Assembly: GCA_022113835.1 (NCBI GenBank)
Contig: JAILWY010000013.1
Span: forward strand, 15,114,001 to 15,178,000
DNA length: 64,000 bases
Direction of reading: 5' to 3'
From: Atopsyche davidsoni
Lineage: Eukaryota; Arthropoda; Insecta; Trichoptera; Hydrobiosidae
Each line of letters starts with the position of its first letter. Position 1 is the first letter of the stretch. Below, in pieces: positions 24,521-35,515 of this stretch. The notes below the pieces were generated by a model that was given only the letters and a program-made list of their open reading frames with translations, made no database searches and had not been told where the DNA came from. The position numbers and the translations under genes were made by a program.

Positions 24521-26230
24521 TTTCTCGTCGTTGTGTCGTGAATGAATTTCTAAAAAAAACGTATTTTCTTATGAGCATAAAAATATTCGCAAACGCAACT
24601 TTCCAATCACCCTGATTTCCTCATAGGGGGCATATTTGTGATGAACATGTTTTGAATACAATTTTATTATAAAAAATAAACTTTGCAATATTTTTGATAC
24701 CCACAAGAGATCATTTTGAGATTACGATATTTCATTTATGGCTTAAAAAAACCTTAAGAAGGCGAAAGCGCTTAAGTGCTATTTTTTTCGTAAGCTTGAA
24801 ACTGTATAGCTATTCCTGTTTTATTCTTGAGATTTATTCTCTTATACGAAGCTTTCCTACTTCAAAATATTCGTGACCTGATTTATGGCGAAAGATCCAG
24901 TAATGATGAACTTGGCGCACGACGAGTTCACAGTAGAGTGCATTTTAAATTAATTTAAGATAAATATTTGAAGTGGTTTCTCACCAAAAAGAGGTATTTA
25001 AAGAGCCAAAGACTCATAAATCATCAAAAATTATGTAAATACGTAAATTTACTTCTTTCTGTGAATTACTTCCGAAAGGGATTGGCTTCAGATTTTTAGA
25101 GTCTCAAAGGTATTTTTCGTTTAAATAATATATATTTTATATAGAAAGGTGATTCGTCTTTTGCTGTCAAAGCTTGATTTCTATTTTATAGCTTAAAACA
25201 TCAAAGAACAAAGAATGATTGATTAATAAATGTTTATATATAAAAACAACGATCTTTTGTAATAATGCGTAAATACATTTTAAAAACAATGTAGGTTTTT
25301 TGATTGATGTATTTCACAATACAAAAACACCCAAAATAAAAAGTATTTATTATGATCAAAATATATATAACGCCTTTATATTCAATACCCGCAGTCGGTG
25401 GATCTTTAAAGAAGGCTATGACGTGTTTAAGTCACAGCTTAAATAATGCTGCTTTAGTACGTGACTCAGCGTTAAACGAGTAGATTATGAAAATATTTAT
25501 TAAAAAAAACAAAACTCAATGCTTTTCCTACAATAAGCTTCATTGAAATATATAAAAGATATATTGTAAAATAAAATAATGCTTATCCTTAAATGTTTTT
25601 GAATTTCGTAAAAAAGTAAAATAGTAAATTATAAAAATATACGAAGCAAGTTCATCATATATGAATTACTTCAATAATGTATACAAATAATTTTAATGGT
25701 CATCATTTAAATATCTCAATAAAGGGCAGGCCAGTTTAAATTATTCGAGTCTATTTACTCTGTTTTCTAATAAGTAAATTGAATTCTGATTCTCGATAAA
25801 ACTAAATTATTATTATCCATTAGACATATACTACAAATAATGTTCATGCAACTTTAAAATTATTTCACCTGTATCATCAGCATTTTTGGTTACTGTTTTA
25901 TCTAAAAATGATTTTCTTTTACAGTATTCAAAACATGTACGTATTTGAAGATTTATATTAGGCATAAAAGATTAAGTATTTGAGTTAAAAAAAAATAATT
26001 TAAAAGGTAATTATCGGTCTTATTGCAAGTTAAGTATCTTTTGAGAGATTGTTTGGTAATATGTTATTTTTGAATTTCAGGACCGATACTCCAGCTTTTG
26101 TATCGTAAAAATAATCCCAAGTTAATGTGGCTTAGAAACTAAACTTATCAGCCCGGAAACTAATATCATTAACAACCGTCGCAAAAACATCTAGTTTTAA
26201 CTTTACGGAAACGGTACTTATTTATTTACA
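24521..26230. other. AT-rich 3' flank of the unrecognised gene
   Basis: No gene was seen. Immediately after the stop of the minus-strand gene, AATAAA occurs on the minus strand (about 26221-26226), a possible poly(A) signal, although it would give a very short 3' UTR. Confidence 0.4.
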
Positions 26231-26772
26231 TTACACCGCGAATTGGTGTTTATTGCACTTTTTTTCTCTGCGGTGGATTTCCTCCATGTAGGAAGTGAGC
26301 TCGTCCTCGATGGCGTCCCTGTCGATGTCCCTATGGGGGCATCCCCCGCCGAAGCAGTGCGTCATGGTGTAGGCCTCGCAGTCTGTCTGCGTCTCGTTCT
26401 CGACCGTGAGCTTAGTGCGCGAAGGGGAGAACCTGTACCTCCCGTCGTCTTCCTCGGGAGCCACGCACTTCAGGATGCTCCACAGGGGGGTCCTGGACAT
26501 CTCGCAGTGCTCGTCGGCCAGCGCGGGGTTGTTCAACGAGTACTCCGGAGACTCAATGTGGAAGTCACTACTGAAGCCGGTGTTGGTTTCCTTGTCGTTG
26601 AAGTGGATGTGGACGGTGGTGGGGAAGTTGGTCTTGTAGGTGACGTTGGTGGTGTAGGGACGAGGGCAGGCAGAGTCCCATCCCCGTGTTTCGCGCCTCC
26701 CTCCGCGCCCTCCCCTGAGTGGCTCGACCGCTTGATTTCCACTTGCTAAGCTCTCCTCCCGGACGGAGTTAC
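26231..26772 (-). CDS. Terminal exon of an unrecognised Cys-containing protein
   Basis: The exon starts after a CTATGATTTCAG acceptor (26773-26774 is AG on minus) and runs 180 codons plus two leading bases to TAA at 26231. Its GC content is far above the flanks. Visible features: a Gly/Arg-rich start (LRGGRGGRRETRG), a middle part with sequons NVT and NET, seven cysteines (SAC, EHC, LKC, DC, HC, GGGC, KKC), an acidic EEDD loop and a charged, probably helical C-terminus (DRDAIEDELTSYMEEIHRR). The spaced cysteines and sequons suggest an extracellular or lumenal domain, but I know no family match. The split first codon needs one preceding base. The exon at 41024-41162 ends with exactly one such base (G), giving glycine. 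Opposite-strand open frames here are shadows. Confidence 0.72.
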
Positions 26773-26999
26773 CTGAAATCATAGAAAATCATTTTAATAT
26801 GATATTCAAAACAATTATTTCTTTATAAAGTATGGTTTCTTCTAGTCTAGTGTATTTGGCTTTATCGGCGGAACAGGAATATTTTCATTCAGCGCCTTCA
26901 AAATCACTGGGTGACTTGAGTCACTGTGGGGTTGGGTGGGGGGATTAAGGGGTGGGTGGCTTTTAACCTTTTTTGTTGAGACAGTCCTCGAGGTTTAAA
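26773..26999. other. Intron sequence next to the terminal exon
   Basis: This is the 3' end of the predicted 14.25-kb intron (26773-41023). A G-rich stretch on the plus strand (about 26920-26960) has no clear function. Confidence 0.4.
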
Positions 27000-27400
27000 T
27001 CAAAGAGGGGGTTGGAACTAAGTGGGTGGAGATTTGGAAGGAGTGTACGAGGTCGATGATGACCTCTCTGTGGAGCTGGGCATTTTGGATGAACCATGGG
27101 GCATCGAATGCCTAGCGGAGGATTTTATTTTGGAGGGGCTTGTGTCTTTCAGGCGGAATGTATCTGCAGATGGAGCAGGCGTAAGTGAGGATTGGACGGA
27201 TCATCGTTTTTATGAGTAAGCGATGTTCCTTCTTCTTTTGAGTCCTGGCGGTCGTTTCTGTATGTCTTTGAGAGGTCGTCAACTTCCTTTGCTTGCCTCT
27301 CCAATATGGTTTCATGCAAGGTCTTTGAAAGTAAACACCTTATTGTAAGTCTGGGCGTTATATACAAATGTAAAATAGCAGTTGTTCGTTCACTGATCAC
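27000..27400 (-). pseudogene. jockey/CR1-like LINE relic, 3' end of reverse transcriptase ORF
   Basis: Minus-strand frames give KTMIRPILTYACSICRYIPP and LQNKILR, then in the next frame AFDAPWFIQNAQLHREV. These match the end of the jockey/CR1-type ORF2 (blocks like IRPVLTYA..W, LQNK.LR and APWFVRNSQLH.DL). The reading frame is broken by shifts and stops. There is no catalytic YADD part and no clear poly(A) or target duplication, so it is a 5'-truncated dead copy. Confidence 0.7.
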
Positions 27401-27609
27401 CGATGAACGTCAAGACTTAGAAATTAACAAAAATACGTAGAAACTTAAAAATCGTAAACTATACTTTAGTGTCATATATTTTTTATATTCTTTGGAATGC
27501 TTTAATGCAAGTTCAACATATGAGCATCTTTGAAGTAAATTTTTTGACGATATTAAATATTTTTGTTGAAACAAAAAAAAATGATACAAGTTTATAATAT
27601 AGTTAGTTA

Positions 27610-28010
27610 TATTATAGTTCGCGCCGATCCGCAGCATGCGTGGATCCCGCTGAGTTGTAACTTCAGCTCACACTTGCTCGATCTTCGGCTCGTTACTCGA
27701 CCGGGATTAATGGTCGTTATTTTCACTTTGAGTTATGATGCACGTCTCGTTCGTCATTAAAATTCTGATTTTATGATTTCCGTTTTTATTACAATATAAA
27801 TATCACATAATAATAAGAGAATAGGGAAGAACTGAGAATATAGAGAAATAGAGAAAAAGAGAATGAGCTGCAGGCCAGCCCGCTCTTTTATACGCCACTG
27901 CCCCCCCCTCTCTAGGCCATAAATTCGCCGTCATATGACTCATATGTCACATGGCTCGCAAAACAGTTCCCTGAGCTATCACCACTTTGATAGCTCATAC
28001 ATAGATGGTG
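27610..28010 (-). mobile_element. Possible solo LTR with TATA box
   Basis: A 400-bp island of less AT-rich DNA. On the minus strand it has GGCGTATAAAAGAGCGGG (about 27883-27900), a strong TATA box, followed by pyrimidine tracts, AATAAA about 100 bases later, and a GC-richer tail (GGATCGGCGCGAAC). An inverted repeat TGAGCTATCA...TGATAGCTCA sits upstream. The order promoter, poly(A) signal, U5-like tail fits an LTR, but I could not define TG...CA ends or a target duplication. A cellular promoter is the alternative. Confidence 0.35.
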
Positions 28011-28253
28011 GTACCATCCTTAAAATCGTACAATCTTGTATGCATTATTGATACATGAAAGGTATTTTATCTAGCCTAAAAGAAAAAAAACTGTAATGTG
28101 AGTTTCTGAAAGTAAAGTTACTCGACAGACGGGAATGACAGTCCATCCATCAATCAGAGCGGGGCTCGGGCGGAGTTACACTACATTCAGGAAATTTATT
28201 TTCAGACCTAAATTTGTTGCTATTACTAATTGAATTGATTAAGTAGCTTAGTG

Positions 28254-28254
<1 letters not shown>

Positions 28255-28301
<47 letters not shown>
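28255..28301. repeat. (TA)n microsatellite
   Basis: An uninterrupted run of about 23 TA units. Confidence 0.95.
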
Positions 28302-28304
<3 letters not shown>

Positions 28305-28367
28305 ATGCTCAACGCAAAAAAAATTTCTTCTCAATTATTAATTTCATATATATTCAGTATAAAATAA

Positions 28368-28528
28368 AACTAATATGATTAGGCACATTAGTTCATATAT
28401 AGAAGATGATTTAAAGAAACTCTCAGAAAAATATCATCGTGATTTGAGTGGGATCACGATGATATTTTTCTGAGAGTTTCTTTAAATCATCTTCTATATA
28501 TGAACTAATGTGCCTCATCATATTAGTA
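28368..28528. repeat. Near-perfect 160-bp palindrome with SINE tail
   Basis: A perfect inverted repeat of 62 bp per arm (28382-28443 and 28453-28514) around a 9-base loop (TTGAGTGGG), extending outwards another 14 bp with one mismatch. The inner part of each arm (ATCACGATGATATTTTTCTG) is the 3' tail of the SINE-like family seen at 7722-8012, and the loop is a remnant of the GTGGGATT next to its B box. It looks like a SINE tail plus flank duplicated in inverse. Confidence 0.85.
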
Positions 28529-28840
28529 AATATAACAAGCCCATAATGGGTAATACATACGCAACTGATTGACTTATCCGTAATTGACACATATAAAATA
28601 AAACAAAAAAAGTTCTAACGATTGTATTTTATCCCGCAATATAAAAATTATTAATCTGTGTTTATTGGCGCATTTTTTGACAATTATTTTTTAAAAGCTC
28701 AATCAATCATGGAAAGCACTTTAGTGTTGTTATTATTATCCTTTTTGTGTTTTTGATATATTTTCAGAATAAAATCACTCACATTGAATGCTTCATGCGT
28801 TTATTAATAGAGTGCCATCGGTTGCACAGTATTTATTATA

Positions 28841-29402
28841 TAGAGTGTCCAATGAAAGTATCGGGTATTTGTTAGTTCAGTAAAATAAAAACTAGTAGTA
28901 ATCAAGTATTTTTTTTATTATTGATTATAAGAATACAAAATGGAAAATTATTTTAAAAAGATGATGTTATCCAAATGGTGACAGTTACAAGCTGCTGGCA
29001 CTCTTCTAATCTGGAACGAATATTGCTGATAACACGCTGACACATAGCCCTCGATATTGCTGCCATTTCTGACCTGATGTTTTGTTTCAATTATGTTTAA
29101 TTTCTTCGGATTATTCTCATAAACCCTACGTTTAAGGTATTCCCATGCAAAATAGTCAAGAGGGCTAAGGTCGGGGCTTCTGGGAGGCCATTTGATGTTA
29201 CCTCTACGTGAAATGACTTTATTAGGGAATAATTCGTTAACAGCTTCAATTGATTGATTGGATGTATGGCAAGTCTTGTTGGAACCACGTTCTTGAGTTA
29301 AAGCCTTGAAACTCCTGCAACTCTGGGCCCAAAAGTTTTCGCAGCATATCGCAAAAAAGGTCCCGATTGCAATAACCCGGTACACTTTTTGGACACCCTA
29401 TA
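28841..29402 (-). mobile_element. Tc/mariner-type deletion derivative, copy 1
   Basis: Inverted ends TATAGAGTGTCCAATGAAAG and (inverse of the right end) TATAGGGTGTCCAAAAAGTG with TA at both borders. On the minus strand it encodes the C-terminal part of an insect mariner/Tc-like transposase: blocks like RTWFQQD, TCHTSNQSIEAVNELFPNK, SRRGNIKWPPRSPDLSPLDY and, frameshifted, the HHLDNIIF end. The second and third catalytic aspartates (QQD, SPD) are present, but the frame shifts just after QQD and again near the end. The N-terminal half is missing. A second copy with the same deletion lies at 42220-42750, so this is a shared non-autonomous family. Confidence 0.82.
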
Positions 29403-30464
29403 TAATAAACAATCGACTTATTGTATAACAAGGTTTCGAGAGACAAAGGGATTAACGGTTAAAAAAATGTAACCAAGACGCAAAAAACAGGATGCGTGCA
29501 TTTGAACCCCTAAAGAAAAAAATAAATTAAGCTTAGCATTTATGTGTCGTTCTTGTAAATTTTAATGTACTCGTAAATAACTACCAACTTTTTATTGGTT
29601 TGTAAAAACATGAAAAACTCTTAAATATTTTATTAATATTTTTTTGCTATGAGCTTTCAATCTCAGTCATGCTATAGTCATTCAGTTCAAAATACACAGA
29701 GAATAAAATAAAAGATATTACATTGCATTTTCAAACTTTAATAAGTTTGAAAAACAGTAAAAAAATAATTATTATCTTCCAAATTAGCCGTTCATATATG
29801 TTGCTTTAATGCAGAAAAATAATAATTGAACCAATCTGTCATGGATTTCAAATATAAATTATGCCAAATTGAAACGTAAACGAGAAACGGAAAGAAAATA
29901 TTTACGGGCACACCGTTTAAATAAGTGAATGCCTTCTTTGATGAAAACGGAAATCGTTTAAACGTTCCCTAGCCCTAAAAATGCCTTTGAAACAATGAAA
30001 GAGCAGCAAAGAGCTTGAATTCAATTTGAAAATTCGCTAAACATTTAAAAACTTTCAACGTGTAAGTATTATTTGCAGGCAGCGAGACAAAAGATTTTTT
30101 TTAAATGCAAACCTAATTGGGATAAATGGCCTTTTAGGATTCCTTGCAAAAAAAATTTTTTTCTAAAGACACTTTAATGTTTTAATAAACATTGAATCCG
30201 AAGTACCCGAATTATATTTTAAATTTATTAGCTAAAAAACAACCAATGGTAATATTTATTTATAATTTATTTTACATACCTCATGTTTTATTGTATTTTA
30301 GTTGAAAACTAAAAACATGCAAAATGTGTGTTATTTTAGTAGCCGATCAAAAATTAAGTTATATAGCTTATCAAAGGGAGATTCAAATATTTATTTTTCA
30401 TAGATTATTTTTATAGCTATATTTTTAATTGAATTTATTATGTCAAAGTATTCCTCACTCGATC

Positions 30465-30530
30465 CGCACGGTGTAGCTTAGTGGTGGAGATACTTGCTTA
30501 TCGAGCGAGGAGTTAAAGTATTTGGATATT
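30465..30530 (+). repeat. tRNA-derived SINE relic
   Basis: GGTGTAGCTTAGTGGTGGAG is a good A box with tRNA-like 5' context. The B-box region (AGTTAAAGTATTTGG) is decayed. Not an intact tRNA. Confidence 0.5.
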
Positions 30531-33500
30531 AAAAGACATTTCATCCTTCCAAACCAGGTATTATTTTTTTGAATTTTTTTTTCATTCTTTGTTTATTTAA
30601 CAACAATAAAAAAATATAAAATTATTAGAATATTTTTCTACATTCTACTAGTTGTTGTGTTGTAAGAAAGCGATGGTAAAATAAGAGTTAGTTAGATGTT
30701 TATTATTGCATTGTTGTTATATTAATAATATTAGATTATTTTAGAAACGAATGGTAACTTATTTTATCGAGTTTTGAAACGTGAAAAACAATCTAATGGT
30801 AGGCAACTCCACAAAAATAAATTTAAGATTTTGACAAAAACCTGAAACGTTAGCAATTATTTTTTACGTTGTTCGAACTAAGGTTAATTTTTGCAACGTT
30901 TTGCAGCAGTTTTAATTAAAATCTGCTGGTGAATGTTGTAAGCTCGTACCATATAAAGATGAAATTTCGTTCAATAGTTTTTAAAGCACTACCTCGTTTG
31001 GGATCTAAAAATTATTCTTTTATTTTTGTTTGATGATTAAACACTGCAAATAAGTTCATAAAATATAATTACACATACAGTATAATAAACTATAATTTAC
31101 TGTCTGTTTACATAAATACTGTTTTATAAGTATTATTTTACAGTTAAAAATTCAATTGTATGCATATTTAATATTGAATTTTAACGTTTTTATCTCAAAA
31201 AATCCTTTGATTATAAAATGTGAGCTTAGATTATGAATGATAGTTCCATGTTAAATGTTCCGAGTCAGGATCACGAGACAGCAAAAATTAATGTAAGGGT
31301 TTTTTCAATCTTCAGCAAATTTTAATTTATCTCATTTAATAGAGATAAAAGTACATGTGTACCTTTTAAAACGTCATTTGGTAAAAACTATAAAAAACAA
31401 ATATTCTCTAAGGAAGAAAATTTGTATACTGGTTGACTTAGATGTTGTTTTCTAAAATTTGACTTTATATAATTGTGTATCCAGCGGTCGTTTATTTTTC
31501 CATAGAATAATACATTTAAGTTTCAGATCGTATCATAAATTATGATAATCAATTCACACATAATCCGACAAGAAAATTCTTAGAAAAAAAATTGTATATA
31601 TATATATATATATATGTTATCATTTGTCTCAGCGTAAGTTATTGAAATTAAATTAATGCGCTATTTTTTACTAAATATACATTGAGCTCTTACGATTTCA
31701 GTTCCTTGGAATCAGTACTAAATAATTTCAGTCTATTTGTTAATAATACACAGAAATATTTTAATTACAGCTGAATTTCTGTGAAGCAACTTCATGGCAG
31801 TGGGAAAAGTAAATACAAGGATGACTGTTTTCAATGAATTTCTTAGATTATGTCAGTATTTATTAACAAAGATACATTTGCAATTCCTTAGTGCCTGTAA
31901 CATCGAGTTATAATATTTATAATGTCAATAAATTCCAGTAGCAATATTTTCAAGATTAATAAATGCAAATGTGTTTTGTTTCACTCACCGTTATTATTTA
32001 TTATTCACAATATTATTCAAAAAGTTTCCCAACTAAAAATTTCAAAACTTTCATTTGCTTAGAAAATTTTTGGAATAAATTTAGTAGTGCCAGATAGAAG
32101 TAAAGTTTAGTTGCAAGTAAATTATATTGAAAGCTAACTTTTCTACCCCTTAACTTCGAAAACAATAATTTTTATTTAAATCAAAAAAAAATCTGACTTT
32201 TATTTCATATAATTATTTTTTTAAAAAAACACCAATATTTTTTTTATTTATTGTATTTTGTCAAATTTTTTACCTTTCTGGAACAAAATGTTCCTCATGT
32301 TTTCAAATTCTTGCATATTAAATATTTAATCTATAAGACATGATTAATTATTTGTTCTTCAAACTCAATGCATAGTTTTTATGATTTATTCATAAGTCTT
32401 GTTATTGTTATACACGACTTCATCAAAAAGAGAACATGAATATTATGTGGATGATGGTAATAAATATTAGATTGACATGAGGTTATTGATATTAACGTAA
32501 ACGTCAAAAAAACTTAATAAAACAGGATTACAGAAGAGTACTTGCTATTAATGAATGAAAAAAAAAGTTAGAAGAATCCATAAAAAATATTAAATGAAAA
32601 ATAGATTTGAATACCAGAAATATGGATTGAATATATTTTTCAAGAAAAATCGGTAAAAATGTTACTGGTAAAAGGAATAATAAAGTATAAAATAAATTGT
32701 AGATATTTTTAATTCTACTAGCAGAAGAAATCCAATCTTTTTTCATATAATTTGAGAACGTAATGTTTTATCATCAAAGAAAATTGTGGTTGTTTTCAGT
32801 TAGATACTTTTCCAGTATTTACTTTGTTTATAAAAAACCCGGACCAAAAAAAACTTTTCTTAAAGAATTTTGCTCAGCTTTGCAAAAAGTATTGCTTAAT
32901 TTATTATAAATTATTTGGCAACCAAGCGTGTCAACCATAGTGTTTCAAAACAGTTACAAAATATTTATCAAGTATATTAATGTTTTTACCACTTGAAATA
33001 AATATCTGACTATAAATATTTTAATATTTAAAAAATAATAACATAAAGGGTATTGTAAAGGTTTATAGAATATTGGGAATGGGTGTACTGAATATTGGAA
33101 ATACGACTAAATATTGAGGTCAGGCATAATAGCATTTTACATTTTCACCTGTTTGGATTTTATACAGTGAGATAACACACTATATAAGATGGAATACATT
33201 AATGAAATATGTATTTTGAATGTTTGCAGGCTCTCAGCGAACATTTGCTGAACGAAATTCCTATTCGAGTGAGCAACCCCTTTATTGACAGAGAGCCTTA
33301 TTTTCGTACCCCTCTCACATTCCGAGTACAAAATTTACAGTATTTTTTTCGTTGTTTACAGACCGGATTTTCCCCATGTCACTAACGTTTTTAAATTAAA
33401 ATTCACGTTTATCCAGTTGCCTGTTATTACAGAGTTTTCGACGCAAAGTTATTTACTGGAAAATAAACAATTTTGCTCTCGGTCGGTACGACATACATAA

Positions 33501-35429
33501 ATGCAATAAATACACGTAGAAAAGAAAACAACCCACAATTCAAAACGTTTTGTAGATCAACAAGAATGTTTATTGAAAATTACACATTAAATTGTTGTTT
33601 TATCGATTTTTTAACCACATAAGTTTATTTTGTATTATATATTTGACATACACACGAAACAGGTGGAACTCGAACCATGGTATCTAATTAAAAAAACGTG
33701 ATTTGTAGCTTAATATATATTTGAATAACAAAATATATATTTGCATCTTTATATACTTCTTAAAAATATATATGTTACATTTAGAATTGTAAGAACTTAG
33801 TAATGTTTTTAGACTTTATATTTTAACGAACAAGCAAACCAATGTTAAATAACTTACTATCATTAAAAATTCAGAAACATTGAAGTTTTGAATAAACAAC
33901 ATATTTATGTTTATGGAGAAAAACAACCGGCTTAGGAAATTTCTACCTTTGTATAAACATTTTTATTGGTCTTGGAATAATCAATTAGATGAAGAAATAA
34001 TAGATATTTTTTTGAGATGTATTGAAAAACATATTCAATACAATAAATAGTGTAAGAAAATGAATTATGGAAGTTGCCAAAAATCATACATCTTATTTAC
34101 TATATTTAAAATAAAACAAACCGCAATAAATCTGTAAATCAGTTCATCAGTTCATATGATTTTATATATTATTTTCCTTTTTTTGATATGATAATTTTGA
34201 TAAAAATTTCTTTGCTAAATGAAAAAAATTATGAATTTTTTTTCGTATGAGCTTCAAGCTCAATGAAGAATGTCTAGCGACTCTAAAATAGTGATTACAA
34301 AACATATTTTGAACTAAAATATTATTTAAGGTAATATTAATATTATTGACTTATGTAATATATGATAACTGTTTCAAATAACGGATAATTTATTATTCAT
34401 GTTTAAATTATACTGTCAATGGTAAATACTTGTACTGTTTGTCTATGGAAATAAATGTAACGCTAGTGGCAGGTTTAACCGCCACTCGTCAGATAGCGCA
34501 GAATAAGTAAACGGAGCACACGTGTGTTTAATTTTTCAATTCCACAAAAAAAGGATCAGCCAAAAAATAATTAAAAACGTTTTTAACATTAAAACATACT
34601 CTTTATTTTGTAACAAAAAATTAAATGTATAAATTGACAAAGCAGTAATTTTTCGAGTATTTTTATTTAAAGAAATTTTTTATTTATTAACAAATGAACT
34701 TAAATTGTAATAAACGATCCTCAAACATTCCATTTTAATAGCGATAATCGAATAATCTCCATTTACGGAATAGAACAAACTCAGGTTCCTTTGATCGTGA
34801 AAATTTTATTAGAAAGTAGGTTCGTATTTACATTGTTTCAGAATTATTTCAATAGTTTTGACTATAGCTTTTGATTAATATTGAGAATTTTGATTAATCA
34901 CAAGAATATTATTTCATTAGATGTATTCGATAAATAATTAATTAAGTCTTTATAAGAAAACAACAAAAAAAAAATTCTTTTTAAGTACATTTATTAAATG
35001 GTTTTGTTTTGTAAAAGTATAAAAACTTGTCGAGTATAAATACCTAAAACTAAAATGTATTTTATTAAATACTCTAGAAACTATTCGAATGGTATAACAA
35101 CTTTTTTTTGTTTGTGAAAAATATTTTATTTGAAAACAAGTTTATTATGAACATTACTACTTTAAACAGCCAATCTAACATTAGGTTTGAAATATTTGTT
35201 TTTCCAAATATTTCTAATGATAATAAAAAAAAATAACCTTTGATATATTTTTATTTTATGGATTATGGTTTTTCCATTGTCACAAGACCATCTTTTCAAT
35301 TTAGATTTAAATGTAGGTACAGTGTGGGGATAAAAATAAAAATATCCCCTTCTAATGTAATTGAAGAGATAACCGTAATAAAGAGGTACAAAAGGAAAGT
35401 TACAAATTGCAGATTAAAAAAGGTTGACG

Positions 35430-35515
35430 TCTCTCCGGAACGAACTGGATGAGATGTTATCACCGAAATCTACCCCTAATTGGGGCCCGAAACATGTTTC
35501 TCTCATTGTTATTTT
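35430..35515 (+). other. Degenerate hammerhead-like motif (Penelope relic?)
   Basis: A stem CCCC/GGGG with loop TAATT is followed by CCGAAACATGTT, which resembles stem II, the GAAAC box and a minimal palindromic stem III of Penelope-type hammerheads. ATGAGA and TCTCAT at the outer sides could form stem I. The first core box reads CCGAAAT instead of CUGAnGA, so it is probably dead. No nuclease or reverse transcriptase was found beside it. Confidence 0.25.

Noticed and set aside
26243..26749. 168-codon open frame on the plus strand
   Set aside because: It lies opposite the minus-strand exon 26231-26772. The exon has an acceptor, a stop and balanced protein composition; the plus frame is its GC-rich shadow.
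27022..27219. 65-codon plus-strand frame
   Set aside because: It is antisense to the LINE reverse transcriptase relic, which has recognisable motifs on the minus strand.
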